Positions 10,246-21,800 of a DNA stretch of 64,000 nucleotides are shown here, piece after piece. Made by a program: the position numbers and the translations under genes. Origin of the DNA: Lepidostoma basale (taxonomy: Eukaryota > Arthropoda > Insecta > Trichoptera > Lepidostomatidae); NCBI GenBank assembly GCA_022606425.2, contig JAHDVF020000513.1, positions 186,001-250,000 on the forward strand. Reading direction: 5' to 3'. Below the pieces are notes generated by a model. That model made no database searches, was not told where the DNA came from, and worked only from the letters and a program-made list of their open reading frames with translations. The number at the start of each line of letters is the position of its first letter. The first letter of the stretch is position 1.

Positions 10246-11117
10246 TTTTCACGTGTGTTACTTCACTCGATGACGGATGACGCTGTCCTTCTTGCAGACA
10301 ACGAGCATGAACAACAAGTCCTGGTGAATTGTATGTATGAGGTATGCATGCGAAATGATCTGATGATGAATGTTAATAAGTCCAAGGTAATGATTTTTGA
10401 AAAGGAAGAAACCACGACAGTCTGCAACATTAGCGTGAATGGTGAAAATTTGGAGCAAGTAGTTGAGTTCGTATATTTAGGTAGTATGTTTACAAGAGAT
10501 GGGCGAGTGGAGAGGGATATTGAAAGAAGGGTTGGGGCAGGCAACAAAGTGAATGGTGCACTTAAAGTTGTCATTGCAAACAAAAACCTATCAAAAAAAG
10601 CTAGAATGGCAGTGCACAATGGTGTTCTTCTACCGACCCTTATGTATGGAAGCGAAGCATGGAACTGGCAAAAGAAGGATGAAAGTAGAATAAATGCAGT
10701 AGAAATGAGATCTCTTAGACGAATGTGTGGATACTCTGTGTATGATAGAGTGTCGAATGAAAATATAAGAAGTGAATGCGGTGCGAATGATGGTGTCATG
10801 AACAAAATAATGAAAGGATCATTAAGATGGTTTGCACATATGGAAAGAATGAATGAAGAAAGAATGGTAAAAAAATTATACGTTAATGATGTAAATGGAA
10901 CCAGAAATAGAGGAAGACCGAGGAAAACGTGGCACGATCAAATAAATCAAATATTGAATGTCGGCCATGTGAGGAGTCAGAGAAATCGACGCGCGTGCAT
11001 GACACGATGTATGAATGTTGAAGAAGCGAGAGAAATATGTCAGGAAAGAAAAGTGTGGCAGTCCATTCTTTCTGCCTACCCCTTCGGGGAGACGGCGTGA
11101 TGGTTAGTTAGTTAGTT
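10246..11117 (+). pseudogene. LINE-A 3' half: end of reverse transcriptase ORF
   Basis: An open frame of 281 codons (10255-11100). It starts in the palm region of the RT (TDDAVLLADNE, where the YADD box should be) and runs through YLGSMFTRDGR, YGSEAWNWQKK, MRSLRRMCGY and RGRPRKTWHDQI to the end of the protein at SAYPFGETA. After the stop comes GGTTAGTTAGTTAGTTA. The endonuclease and most of the RT are absent (5' truncation), so it is dead on arrival. The long uninterrupted frame suggests a fairly recent insertion. Confidence 0.7.
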
Positions 11118-11503
11118 ACTTCAGTCGTTTTCTTTAATGGAATAGCAGCAAAATAAAAACAATAATGTGTTCGATATTATGTACTGAAGCACTTATGTTA
11201 TGCCTTTACATATTATTGAAAATAATTCCCTTTTAACATATATTTTCGTAATATTCGTATTATAATATTTGAAAGTCAGGTGCATTCGAAATTACATTCG
11301 AAAGAAATTCTAAAAAAACTAATAATTAAAAAATAGTATTTCTAAAATACAACAGTTTTTCGAATCATAAAAAATGCACATGGGTATAAAATCGCATATC
11401 TGTGGTTTACTAAAGTACTTAAAAAATAGTGTAATTTAAGAAATGATTGATAATCAATTCCAATACAAAAATAAGCATCATGGTACCATTCTGAAGAAAT
11501 GAT

Positions 11504-11739
11504 TCAACATTTGATGTAATCGCCTTTTTGAGTCCGGTGGTACACGGGCGCCTCGTGGTTGTGGTCGTCGGTGCAGTTCAAAAGCAAATCGTGGTTTGTA
11601 CTCGCCTTGGCGGGACATTTAGTGCTACCCTTGGATGAGCAAGTCCACCAGGCCTTTCCCATAGGTATAGAAGTCCGCATGGAGTAAGTGTACCCGTTCA
11701 CCATCAGAAGCCTTCCTCTGCGCGTGGGTATAAATGATA
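11504..11739 (-). CDS. mod(mdg4): Alternative terminal exon 4 with FLYWCH zinc finger
   Basis: The acceptor TTTACTATTCTAG is followed by TA and codons, phase 1. The peptide starts SFIPTRRGRLLMVNGYTYS, then AWWTCSSKG, a second Cys in TKCPAK, the triad DHNHEAPVYH and a C-terminal KGDYIKC before the stop. All FLYWCH ligands (two Cys, two His) and the conserved Trp are present. It is most similar in its opening to exon 5 at 14.9 kb, suggesting the two are neighbouring duplicates. Confidence 0.82.
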
Positions 11740-11783
11740 CTAGAATAGTAAAAAATAAAATAATAATATTAATATTGGTTTTT

Positions 11784-11958
11784 AAGGATTAATTGTATCT
11801 CAATAGAGAAGAAGATGTAAATTGTTTTTTTTTTTGGAAACAGAATATGGTGGCCGAGGCGTTTACAGGACATATGACCTGTCATTGGACGAGTTAAGCG
11901 ATCGCTTCATGTTAACAACAATCCTCATTCCGCCCTTCTTACGACCACCACGTCTGTC
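11784..11958 (+). mobile_element. MITE-H, truncated copy
   Basis: Left arm and centre match 9409-9560 (AAGGATTAATTGTATCTCAA, GCGATCGCTTCATG). The right arm is lost after CCACCACGTCTG. It lies just upstream of the acceptor of exon 4. Confidence 0.65.
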
Positions 11959-12074
11959 AAATTTTTGAAAGATGTATATATGCTACTATGTTGAGACACA
12001 CTTCACATTTTTTAGGTCAATCTACACTACCGTCTTCTATTAAGAATATATGTAAGCATTAAGCAGAAATCTTT

Positions 12075-12480
12075 ATTAATTAATGCAATGCAATGGACGG
12101 TTTTTAAAGCGCTTCACGGAATGGCATCAGCCTATATATCTGAACTTTGTGTTGCTGATAGCCCTAACTTGCGACAATCTACGCTTCGACCAGCAAACTC
12201 CTCGGCAATAGGCAGATTAGTTGAGCCAAAGCGCAACCCCCGAACAAATTTCGGAGATCGGGCTTTCGCAGTGGCAGGTCCGTCCGCCTGGAATATGCTT
12301 CCTGCACGCCTCAGATGCATTGACAATCCGACAGATTTTAAAAATCACCTAAAAACCCTCCTTTTCAAAATATCGCATTAAATGTAGGTAAACAACGGTT
12401 ATCCGGTTGCTGGTGTCAGATGCAGCTCTCATGACTAAAAACACTGTCAAAGCGCCCTTGAGGTGAGCTATTCACGAAAA
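12075..12480 (+). mobile_element. L2-like LINE, C-terminal coding end
   Basis: An open frame (12088-12381) reads TVFKALHGMASAYISELC and later FGDRAFAVAGPSAWNMLPA, with FKNHLKTLLF at the end. This is the standard terminal region of L2/CR1-type LINE proteins. A non-coding tail follows. Confidence 0.7.
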
Positions 12481-12539
12481 CGTTGGTATACAAATTAGCC
12501 TAATTATTATTATTATATTATTAATATTATAAAGAAAAA

Positions 12540-13400
12540 AAAAATGAAACCATCTGTGTTAATCGCTGACAGTAAAGAAAATTTGCAAGCCTTAGTGTCA
12601 AGGATGTATGAGGCATGCAAAAAGAGTGACTTGGTGATGAATGTGTCTAAATCTAAAGTGATGGTTTTCGAGAAAGAAGAATGTATGACGATTTGTGATA
12701 TAAGTGCGATGGGCGAGAAATTGGAGCAAGTTACTGAATTTACGTATCTGGGAAGCATGTTTACAAGGGACGGAAAAATGGAGAAAGACATCGAAAGGAG
12801 GGTTGGTGCTGGGAATAAAATAAATGGCGCACTCAAAGTCATTACTGCAAATAGAAATATATCCACAGAAGCAAAGATGGCAGTACACAATGGAGTTCTA
12901 GTGCCAACCCTCATGTATGGAAGTGAAGCTTGGAGCTGGCAAAAGAAGGATGAAAGCAGGATAAACGCCGTAGAAATGAGATCACTAAGAAGAATGTGCG
13001 GGAAAACGTTGTATGATAGAATACCGAACGATGAAATAAGAAAGAAATGTAAGGCAGATGACTGCATCATGAATAAAATTAAAAAAGGATCCCTCAGGTG
13101 GTTCGGACATATGGAACGAATGGATGAGAGTAGAATGGTTAACAAGTTGTACACAAGCAGCGTGAGTGGGAAAAGAAGCCGAGGACGACCGAGGAAAACA
13201 TGGCATGACCAAATTAATCAATTTCTAAAAGGCGGCCACATTCGAAGTCGGAACAATCGACGTGCGTGCATGGTAAGATGTATGGATGTAGAGGAAGCTC
13301 GAGAGGTATGCCAGGACAGGCCAGTGTGGCGATCCATCCTCTCTGCCTACCCCTCCGGGGAAATGGCGTGATGGTTAGTTAGTTAGTAGTTAGTTAAAAA
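12540..13400 (+). pseudogene. LINE-A 3' half, second copy
   Basis: Open from 12544 to 13371 (275 codons). It encodes the C-terminal RT region with YLGSMFTRDGKM, TLMYGSEAWSWQKKD, RSLRRMCGKTLYD and RSRGRPRKTWHDQ, ending AYPSGEMA, then GGTTAGTTAGTTAG. It is 5'-truncated just after the catalytic box and preceded by a poly-A run. Homologous to the copies at 10.2 and 17.1 kb. Confidence 0.7.
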
Positions 13401-14280
13401 AATGGAAACTTTTGTTTAAAACATAATGTTTTATCATTATTCAAATTATTCCTAACATGTAATGCGTCTCCTTGCCGCCACAATTTTTTTAAATAAATTT
13501 TAATTTTTATAAAAATAACAACATATTAAATGTTAAAGCACTGTTGTTGTGATGGGCTCATCGCAAGGGCGCATTGAGGCATGTTTTAAATCTAAAAATC
13601 TATATTTGAACGCAGCATCCCGATATTCGCGATCGTTTAGAAAATAATATAAAACAACAAATACATAATTTGGTTATTAATGTCGTCCCTTCACGGAAGT
13701 CGAGGACGTCCTGGGTTTTGGGTCGCAGTTCTAGGACACCAGCAAAGAAAGTGTTTTGTCCATCATCGTCAGAGCTGCGAGCGACATGGCCTCCCCAAAA
13801 TCATTTTAGCACTGCAACTCTTCGGATGATGTCCGACACTCCTGTTCTTGCTCTAATAGTGTATATACCTGTATAAAACTATAGTTAAAGGTAATATTAA
13901 TAAAAGAAAAATAAAACAGAGTGACGGAATTTGAAAAAAAAAATTATTATATATAATAAAGTGACACAATAGTAGGTATATCACAATGGTCATAGATTAA
14001 AACATAGTAACGTTATGACAAAGAAATGATACATTAACATAAAAACGTATAATATTACATTTATTTAACTACCCGCTCCTTTTAGAGTATTATTGTACGA
14101 AACTTTCAAATTTCAGGGGAGGAGTGTCCTGTCAAATTGTGCGTGGTTTAAATATTTATTTAAATTTTAATATAAATTAAAACGTCTGTTTTATAAAAGT
14201 TTCTTTATATTTGTCTTTTTCTTTTTTATGCATGTACTTTGTATATACAACACTAACTTTAAAAAAATAATTAAATATCA

Positions 14281-14345
14281 GACATGTTTCGGATAACCCG
14301 GTCCTTCCTCAGTGATATTATAAAGATATTTAAAATATTATAAAA
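14281..14345 (-). repeat. F4 hairpin motif fragment
   Basis: The minus strand reads CTGAGGA, a GGA...TCC hairpin, then GAAACATGTC (14281-14312). Related plus-strand copy at 34615-34645. Confidence 0.5.
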
Positions 14346-14389
14346 TTGTTTACAAATATGATCAGTTTTGACAAATGTTATCAAATCAA

Positions 14390-14640
14390 ATCAAATCAGT
14401 TTATAACCTCACAAGACATTACAAACCGCAAAATGTTTAAGGCATCTATTAAGTACATGTAAAATATTATAAAAATACAACATAATAGCAGGAACGCATT
14501 AGAGATGGTTCGACATTAGGAAGACAAGATACTTTCTAAAGTCAAGAGTATTTCTCCCCTGAACATACCTTCACTAACATGAAAGACGTCGATCTCCGAG
14601 GAGACCGCGTTCAGCAGACTAATTGCTCTGTCCACCGGTG
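14390..14640 (-). mobile_element. LINE-C 3' fragment, reverse
   Basis: Starts with the tail in reverse (CAAATCAAATCAGTTTATAA) and continues into the coding end (antisense of the region at 7430-7500). Followed by a piece of an F1-type arm at about 14700-14850. Confidence 0.6.
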
Positions 14641-14923
14641 TCACCAGAGGCAGATTGGTTCTGATGGCCAGTAGATAAAACAACCTGTGCTGTCGATGTA
14701 AAATAATTCTGTTATAAAGATTGTTTCATTATATTTTAAGTGGGTGACAAGTTTCACCATGCTGGAGTCAACAATATTACAAATGCAAGGTGATACATGT
14801 CACTCCATAAAATAAAATAAAAAACTTCTAGAAAACAGACATATCAACAATATTATTAATATGGAATATTACGCGATTGACCAAGAAACAATAAATACAT
14901 TTTGATACTGATTTATTCACTTT

Positions 14924-15159
14924 TTAAATTCTCACATATGTGCCATTTTCTGTACGGTGGTATTTAGGTGGATCGTGGTTGTGGAAGCCCGTATATCCGA
15001 TCAGGGCATCCCGATCCGTGAAAGTCATGGCAGTGCACCTGTAGCTCACTTTGGAGGAGCAAGCCCAAGTGGCTCGCCTGGAACCGATAGCACTCCGGAG
15101 GGAGAAAGTGTAACCCTTCAACATCAGCAATCTCCCTTTCCGCGTAGGTAAAAATGTTA
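14924..15159 (-). CDS. mod(mdg4): Alternative terminal exon 5 with FLYWCH zinc finger
   Basis: The acceptor TTTTGATTGCAG is followed by TA and codons, phase 1. The peptide opens TFLPTRKGRLLMLKGYTFS and carries TWACSSK, a Cys in YRCTAM, the triad FHNHDPPKYH and the end NGTYVRI. Ligand spacing is standard. The FLYWCH Asn-Gly of the lead is Lys-Gly here. A functional exon is likely; its opening resembles exon 4. Confidence 0.82.
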
Positions 15160-15269
15160 CTGCAATCAAAATTGCGCATATTACTATACTATTAACGTGA
15201 TTATTTTGTGATAGTCCGTTACTTGTATACTAAACCTTCTTCATGGTTACAATCCTGAGGATTGATTTC

Positions 15270-15425
15270 AACAAGCTTTACTCGTTCCCTCCGCTCAGTT
15301 CTGTCTCTAGCCTGTCTTCATCTCTGTATAGCTGCCACAGCGCATGTCCTCTAATCACCTGGTCCATATAGGCGTCTCTTGGGCGGCCTTTGCGGTTTCT
15401 GCCCTCAACCGATGGTAATAAGCAT
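15270..15425 (-). mobile_element. RTE-type LINE coding fragment
   Basis: The minus strand translates as GRNRKGRPRDAYMDQVIRG followed by HALWQLYRDEDRL, the basic end of a lepidopteran endonuclease-RT protein. Family relation to LINE-A to LINE-D not settled. Confidence 0.5.
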
Positions 15426-15544
15426 GCCCGGATGCTTATTATTGCTTAGAAATACTAATATGATATATTAATCATTTTGCTTATATCTTGTGTCATATAA
15501 TAAATACTACAAATAATATATAATAATAAAAACAATATAAATAT

Positions 15545-15660
15545 GAAATTAAAATAACTTTGTTTAATCCACTAATTATTAAAAAAATATTTAAAAACAC
15601 GACATGTTTCGGAGAATACCATCTTCAGGTGTAAAAATATAATAAAAACTAAACAAAGAA
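15545..15660 (-). mobile_element. F2 fold-back fragment, reverse
   Basis: Contains CACGACATGTTTCGGAG and the CTTCAGGTGTAAAA flank, the reverse of the F2 copy at 18380-18550. The hairpin is decayed. Confidence 0.5.
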
Positions 15661-15879
15661 ATACCAATATAAAAACGCATTTAAAATTCGATACAATAAT
15701 TCAAATTTAAAAATTAAACGGGCTATTTGTTAAAAGTACTAATAAATATATATTTTTAACAGTAAGAGCTAATAAATAATATTAAATAATAATAATAAAT
15801 GATGATAATATAAAAACATATAAAATTAATTGTAATTTAGAAAAAACATACATTTGAAAAGACATAATTTATATAGAAA

Positions 15880-16673
15880 TTAACCCTTAACGTACCGTGT
15901 TCAAAACAAAACGCTCGCTCCCATGTGGTAAATTCAGTTTACCGCTAACTTTATCTAAATATCAAGCATATGACTCGATGAATCAAAATTTAATTTATGT
16001 CATCTTGTAGGGAATTTCATTAGGAATAGATCGATATCTATAACATACATGGATTATTTGAAAAACATATCATTATTATTTTTTTTCTGGAACCATGCGA
16101 TTTCTGATATGGAATGCGACACAGCATACGAGCAACTGGACACCAAGTATAAACTTGTCTACGCGTCGCGGCCGGCGGGGCGAGACTTTACGAGATTTTA
16201 TGTATGATAAAGGCACCTAGGCAAAATGTATAGTACGTTCAAGACAACGAGTACGTATTAATATTTGTCCCTTTTGGTAAAGTGTTAATATTTTCACAGT
16301 TCTGATATTATTAAGTTGCGTGCTGCGTTTCCATCCACAGTCGGTATTATTACGTACCTATTGAAAAGGCCAAAGATATAATTTATAATACGTTCAAAAC
16401 AGCGAGTAAGTATTTGTCACTTTTGATAAAGTTGTAAATATTTACAAAACAAATTCTACCTTAACACGAATGAAGGTGAGGGCAGTCTTAGAAAAAAAAA
16501 ATTTTTGGGATGAAGGAAGCAATTTTTTGCTTTTTTTTTATTACGAAATATTGAGAACACTTCAATGGAGGATTACAATTTTTTTTATAATATTAGGGTC
16601 CATAGGTTTTAAGAAAATCAACTTTAAATTGGCAGTGGAAACTCAATTGACCACATGGCAACGCGACGGTTAA
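15880..16673. mobile_element. piggyBac-like TTAA element, non-autonomous
   Basis: Flanked by TTAA (15880-15883, 16670-16673). The two ends share an inverted subterminal motif (CCATGTGGTAAATTCAGTTT at the left; reverse of the right end CCATGTGGTCAATTGAGTTT). About 790 bp with no transposase motif. Confidence 0.6.
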
Positions 16674-16683
16674 TAAATGATTA

Positions 16684-16782
16684 AGTGATTGAATTTGATT
16701 GGGAATGGGAGCTTGAGAGATTAAATTACTTTGTCTACATTTAATCTCCCAAGCTCCCATTCCCAATCAAATGCAAATTATT
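16684..16782. repeat. Near-perfect inverted repeat
   Basis: Arms GATTGGGAATGGGAGCTTG and its complement flank about 25 bp. It lies immediately outside the TTAA element. Mobile origin likely but not shown. Confidence 0.6.
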
Positions 16783-17032
16783 CATTTATTAATTTCTCTA
16801 TAAATTTTGTCTTTTCAAATGTATGTTTTTTCTAAATTACATTTTTTATACTCGTATTATCATCATGTTTATTATTATTTAAATTATTTATTAGTTCTTA
16901 CTGTTAAAATAACAATAAAAATAATAAGCACTTATAACAATTAGCCCAGGTTAATTTTTAAATTTGAATTGTTGTATCGAATTTTAAATGCGTTTTTATA
17001 TTAGTCTTTCTTTGTTTAATAATATTTTCTTT

Positions 17033-18356
17033 AAGTCTGTTAAGCGCCGTTGGTAAACTCTACGGCCGAATTTTAATAGAAAGAGTAAAAAAGACGACGA
17101 CTGAAAGAGTATGGGATGTTCAAGGCGCTTTTATGACCGGAAGAGGATGTATGGATCAGATTTTTGCACTTCGAACGCTTGCGGAGAAGTTTATGGCCAA
17201 AAACCGTAAGCTTTTCTGTGCGTTTGTCGATTTGCAAAAAGCCTATGATCGAGTGAACAGAGATAAACTGTGGTCAATCTTGTCCGAATACGGAGTGAGC
17301 ACAAAACTGATACGGGCGGTTGCTTCTCTCTACGAAGGGAGCACTGCCAGTGTTAGGGTAAATGGAGACATCACGCCTTGGTTTGATATCACGAAGGGTG
17401 TTAAGCAGGGCTGCGTGATGTCTCCATGGTTGTTCAATCTGTATATGGACAAGTGTATGAAAGAACTTAAAGGTATAAATGCTGGTGCTAAGATGAGTGA
17501 TCTGTCTGTAAACTGTCTGCTTTACGCGGACGATGCCGTTCTCGTTGCGGATAGTGCGGACGAATTACAAGTCTTGGTGTCGAGAATGAATGAGGTATGC
17601 AAGTCAAATGATTTAATGATGAATGTCGGAAAGTCAAAGGTGATGGTTTTCGAAAGGGAAGAGCAAATGACAGTTTGTAATATAAGTGTGAACGAAGAGA
17701 ACTTGGAACAGGTGAGGGAATTTGTGTATTTAGGTAGTATGTTCACAGCAGATGCCCGAACGGATAGTGACGTCGAAAGAAGGGTTGGTGCAGGTAACAA
17801 AGTGAATGGAGCTTTAAAAATAGTTATTGGAAACAAGAATTTATCAATGAAAGCGAAAACGGCCGTTCACAATGGAGTTCTGGTCCCAACCTTAATGTAT
17901 GGAAGCGAAGCATGGAACTGGCAAAAGAAGGATGAGAGTAGAATAAATGCGGTAGAGATGAGGTCCCTAAGACGTATGTGTGGTAGAACGATATACGACA
18001 GAATCTCAAATGCTGATATAAGAAAGGAATGTAGAGCGGAAGAAGGTATAATGAACAAAATTATGAAAGGATCGCTGCGTTGGTTCGGACATATGGAACG
18101 CATGGATGGAGAAAGAATGGTTAAGAAAGTATACGTTAATGATGTAAATGGGGTACGAAGTCGAGGCAGACCGAGGAAAACATGGCATGACCAAATTAAT
18201 CAAATTTTAAAGGTTGGTCATGTTAGAAGTCGGAGGAATCGACGTGCGTGTATGACTCGTTGTATGAATGTGGAGGAAGCTAGAGAGGTTTGCCAGGATA
18301 GAGTAGTGTGGCGGTCCATTCTCTCTGTCTACCCCTGCGGGGAAACGGCGTGATGG
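17033..18356 (+). pseudogene. LINE-A, longest copy: reverse transcriptase core to 3' end
   Basis: Open from about 17033 (reading SLLSAVGKLYGRILIERV) to the stop at 18353. RT blocks appear in order: AFMTGRGCMDQIF, CAFVDLQKAYDRVN, KGVKQGCVMSPWLFNLY and the catalytic box LLYADDAVLVAD near 17520. The post-RT region then has YLGSMFTADAR, YGSEAWNWQKKD and RGRPRKTWHDQI, ending VYPCGETA. The enzyme copies the element RNA at the nicked target. The endonuclease half is missing (5' truncation), so the copy cannot move alone. The usual GTTA tail is replaced by TGT repeats running into an F2 element. Confidence 0.75.
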
Positions 18357-18379
18357 TTTGTTGTTGTTGTTGTTTGTTT

Positions 18380-18550
18380 AATTTTTATTATATTTTTACA
18401 CCTGAAGATGGAGGTATCCTCCGAAACATGTCGTGTTTTTTAAATATATTTTTTTTAATAATTAGTGGGTTAACAAAGTTATTTTCAATTTCCTAAATAT
18501 ATTACTATGGAATTCTACAGTGTTAATGCCTTAGCGTTCAATAACAATAT
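18380..18550 (+). mobile_element. F2 fold-back element
   Basis: Carries CTGAAGA, hairpin GGAGG-TAT-CCTCC and GAAACATGTC at 18402-18432, followed by TAATAATTAGTGGGTTAAC and ending GCGTTCAATAA as in the copy at 4064-4305. Confidence 0.6.
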
Positions 18551-18679
18551 AAATATTGGTAAAAATAATCGGTTCTTAATAAAACTTGTTTAGAGATTTT
18601 GAATGTACTTATTTAAAAAAAATTAACTATTCATTTATTGTTTCTTGAGCAATGATGTAGAACTCCGTGTTAAATATTT

Positions 18680-18865
18680 AATACGAATGAAAACTACTGT
18701 TTTCTAGAAGTTTCATTATATTTTATGTGAATGACATTTTCGCCTGTCTAAGGCATAATCAAATGTTGCGTCCATTTCCAAACATTTGAAAATACCTTAG
18801 ACTGACAAATGATTTCATTCAAATGAAATATAATGAATCTTCTAGAAAACAGACGTATTAATTAT
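18680..18865. mobile_element. F1 fold-back repeat
   Basis: Arms begin with TTTTCTAGAAGTTTCATTATA and end in TCTTCTAGAAAACAGACG, with inverted GCCTGTCTAAGGC hairpins between. Family copies at 31859, 36605, 41330, 45966, 47160 and 55700. Confidence 0.6.
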
Positions 18866-19203
18866 ATGATTATTCATCTTATAATATCGATCGGTTCGGT
18901 GACATGCTTTCATGGTCTGGCAATAAAAAGTAAAATAAAGCTTAAGTTCTAGTTATATACGAGTACATAGGGGAGAGTCCTACAGTACCGTCACCCTAAG
19001 ATTTATGTATAATAAAATAAAAATGACTTAAACAATATGTTCAATACTTGCTGATTTGTGTAAATAAACTCTTAAGCTTTAAATGAAAATAATAAAATAC
19101 CCATTTATTTATAAACAATCAACTTTATTAATAAAAATTTAGGACAATGAGAAAAAGACATTTAAAAAGTAGTCCTCCAGTACCGGCCAGTATAAAATGT
19201 TGT

Positions 19204-19360
19204 TTAAAAAAGGCAATAATCACAAACATATTCATTTGATAATTCTGAAATATTGGCACAAGCCTCATGGACCCAAATTTTGCAATTTCCACACTGTATC
19301 CAATCCTCTTCGCGAGATTCAAGGCACAAAGGACAAATTGCCTCTTCCTGAACAATATGA
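19204..19360 (-). pseudogene. PHD-like zinc finger tail of the pogo transposase
   Basis: The minus strand reads EEAICPLCLESREEDWIQC, GNCKIWVHEAC, then YVCDYCLF and a stop at 19204. The C4-H-C3 pattern is that of a PHD finger, a tail known in some insect pogo/jerky-type transposases. It is separated from the catalytic frame by a stop (near 19482) and at least one frameshift. Confidence 0.65.
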
Positions 19361-19671
19361 CGGGGACTTTGGTTTTCATTTGTCTTTTTCTTGCTTTTCT
19401 TGATGACTTATTTTCCCGAAAGCAAAGTTTTGCCTTTCTTGCTAACGTCCTTACTTGACAGCAAACCTTTTCCTCGGTTAACTAAGCCTCTGTTTTTTCT
19501 GCCATCTTCTCTTCAAGGACCGTTTTGTATTGTGAACTTGTTAAAATTTCACTCTTTTCAGCTTTACGACGTCGTGCAGTACCTCTTCTTTTCGAAGCAT
19601 CAGGAACCGGTGATATTTTTTTAAACGATTGCTTTAAAGTTGTCAACTGATAGGTCAATAACAACGGTAGA

Positions 19672-21102
19672 TTAAGATTCTGATAGTTGAGAAGAAGGAG
19701 CAATTTGAGATTCGGACGCAGAAGAAGCATTTTGTGATCCAATTTGTTGAGGAGCTGAAGATGATTCTAGCTGTTGAGTGGACAAGTTTATCAGTCCTGC
19801 CTGTCCAGAAGTTGAAGCTATCGATTCTGACTGTTGAGAAGATAGAAACAATGGTTCTGAGTTTGATTGATGAGTTTTTGTAACGTTTGTCATATCCGAA
19901 GCAACAAAATCTAAATCACTGAAGACATTCTTATTCAAAGGGTGAATTCCAGTACAGCGAAAGCCATTTACGCCAATATACATACGAGAAACTCTCTCAA
20001 ATGCAGACGAAACAAACCCTGCAATTTCATATTCACTGATTATTGTGCTAGGGTTCGACCTCATCCATAAATCACATGCATCATTGTAAGCTGATTTAAA
20101 AGGCTTCATGAACGTGCGATCAAGCGGCTGAAGCATATGAGTTGTATGAGGTGGGGTGCTGATCATGTGAATGTGATTTTTTCTAGCAAACTCGATGACA
20201 TTCAAGTCTTTATGACTGGCGTGCCCATCTAGAATTAGCAGAATAGGGTTCTGTTCTGTTGGACTCGCATATTTTGTGAAGTGATGCATCCACTTTAAAA
20301 ATATGTCGGCATTCATCCAGCCATTTGGCTGGGCTTCGGCTACACTCCCGTGTGGAGCGTTAATCATGAGTCTGTCATTCATTCGTGACCGTGGGAACAC
20401 GAAAAGTGGTGGTACGAACTGACCCCCAGCGCTCATTGCAAAAAGTACAGTCACATTTTTTCCACGTTCTGCGGAAGTAATTTTACCGACATGTCTTTGG
20501 TTTTTAGTCGCTATCACTTTTGCATGTTTCTGGACAATGCAAACACCAGTCTCATCGCAGTTCCATATTTTGTATGGAGTAAAATTATACTTTTGTATCA
20601 AGCTTTCGAGGCTTTCAAAGAACCGCTCTACTTGAACTCTATTAAAACCTACAGCCCTCATTGATTCAGCGGTCCGCAATGACAAGTCGCTGTGTCTTTT
20701 CATAAAAGAATAATAATAGTTCTTCCCCGCAGACATCTTCTCCTTATTGAATTGGTGAGGAAATTTTAATTTTTCGGCAAGTTGGAAAGACAGGTTAAGG
20801 AATTCTTGCCTGTTTAAGGGCATTAACCTATTGGCCAAATCCTTGACATATTCTGCCAACACTTGCTCGTGTTCAGGTGAGAATGTATTTTGGAAACGAC
20901 CCATGACAGGCTTAATAAATACCTGTTTCTGGTTTTTTATAGCACTAATTCTATCGTTTAATGACGTTCTAGGTACGTTATACCTGTTTGCGGCCTGACG
21001 CGCACTCATCTCCTTACTTAAAACCTTTTCTACGGCTCTATGCATGTTGGCAGGATCCCAGGTGCCCTTCTTAATCTTCTTTTCACCTTGATCATCTGAC
21101 AT
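19672..21102 (-). CDS. pogo/Tigger-type DDE transposase, C-terminus out of frame
   Basis: From Met at 21102 the frame encodes 476 residues. The N-terminus is a psq-type helix-turn-helix (MHRAVEKVLSKEMSARQAAN, then YNVPRTSLNDRI), followed by a CENP-B-like second DNA-binding region. The DDE_1 catalytic domain has Asp in WNCDETG (about residue 183), in LDGHASH (292) and in LQPLDRTF (328), a DD35D spacing within the range of pogo. The enzyme cuts and pastes the element at TA. The frame ends after a Ser/Gln-rich tract; the expected downstream motif SPVPDASKRRGTARRRKAEK is in another frame at about 19560-19640 and a PHD-like finger follows. An in-frame Met exists upstream, but MSDDQ matches the usual start. 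It cannot make a full protein from one frame. Confidence 0.75.
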   Translation of the reverse strand: MSDDQGEKKIKKGTWDPANMHRAVEKVLSKEMSARQAANRYNVPRTSLNDRISAIKNQKQVFIKPVMGRFQNTFSPEHEQVLAEYVKDLANRLMPLNRQEFLNLSFQLAEKLKFPHQFNKEKMSAGKNYYYSFMKRHSDLSLRTAESMRAVGFNRVQVERFFESLESLIQKYNFTPYKIWNCDETGVCIVQKHAKVIATKNQRHVGKITSAERGKNVTVLFAMSAGGQFVPPLFVFPRSRMNDRLMINAPHGSVAEAQPNGWMNADIFLKWMHHFTKYASPTEQNPILLILDGHASHKDLNVIEFARKNHIHMISTPPHTTHMLQPLDRTFMKPFKSAYNDACDLWMRSNPSTIISEYEIAGFVSSAFERVSRMYIGVNGFRCTGIHPLNKNVFSDLDFVASDMTNVTKTHQSNSEPLFLSSQQSESIASTSGQAGLINLSTQQLESSSAPQQIGSQNASSASESQIAPSSQLSES

Positions 21103-21684
21103 TATTTGTCCAGGTATACCTACAAAGAAATTAAACCACTTAAAAATAAACTCAAATAGTGGCCGGTACTGGAGGACGATTTTGTGGCCGGTACTGCAGG
21201 AAACGGAAAAAAATAATAAAATAGAAACGTATAAAACATAACGCATAAGGTGTGATTTAAACATGTTTTATGATATGTATATATAGGTAATCAATACATA
21301 CCACGTTTCACTTTTGTCGAAATAGTTTAATAATCTCCACTGATAACCCACCAAACTTTACTTACGTATCGTAAGTCCACCACGCACAACGCAAATCTTA
21401 ACACTGACGGCAAGCAGGTTGAGACAGGTTGACGCCGCTTGGGGTATAAGCTTTATGAGAGCAAACTACACAAACGCCATCTTTTGTCTTGCGCCATCTT
21501 TTGTAGAATTTCAGAAACAGTAACTGGCCGGTACTGGATGCCGGCCGGTACTGCAGGATTCTCTCCTACACCAAAAAATTTCCATCAAAACTGACCTAAT
21601 CACGTCGTTTTACATGAGATGGAGAGGATGGACCGCCAGATTGTTCCATCCTAACATACCTCTCGAGCTTGCTCTATAAAATTA

Positions 21685-21800
21685 CACGCGGTGCCACGCA
21701 CAGTTGATTAATTTGGTCACGCCATGTTTTCCTTGGACTCGGTGTATTTTTCCATTCACACTGTTTGTATACAACTGTTGAACAATCCTTTCTCCATCCA
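21685..21800 (-). mobile_element. LINE-A coding fragment, reverse
   Basis: Antisense of the RGRPRKTWHDQIN region: TTGATTAATTTGGTCACGCC and CCATGTTTTCCTTGGACTCG. Short and broken. Confidence 0.55.

Larger units (their letters stand above)
18970..21566 (-). mobile_element. pogo-like DNA transposon with terminal repeats
   Basis: Flanked by TA (18968-18969, 21567-21568). Ends are inverted: GGGGAGAGTCCTACAGTACC at left and the complement of GGAGAGAATCCTGCAGTACC at right. The core GGCCGGTACTG-AGGA recurs near both ends (about 19168, 21163, 21182, 21523, 21541), as expected for transposase-binding repeats. Length 2597 bp. It contains a nearly complete transposase whose last part is in another frame. 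Confidence 0.8.
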
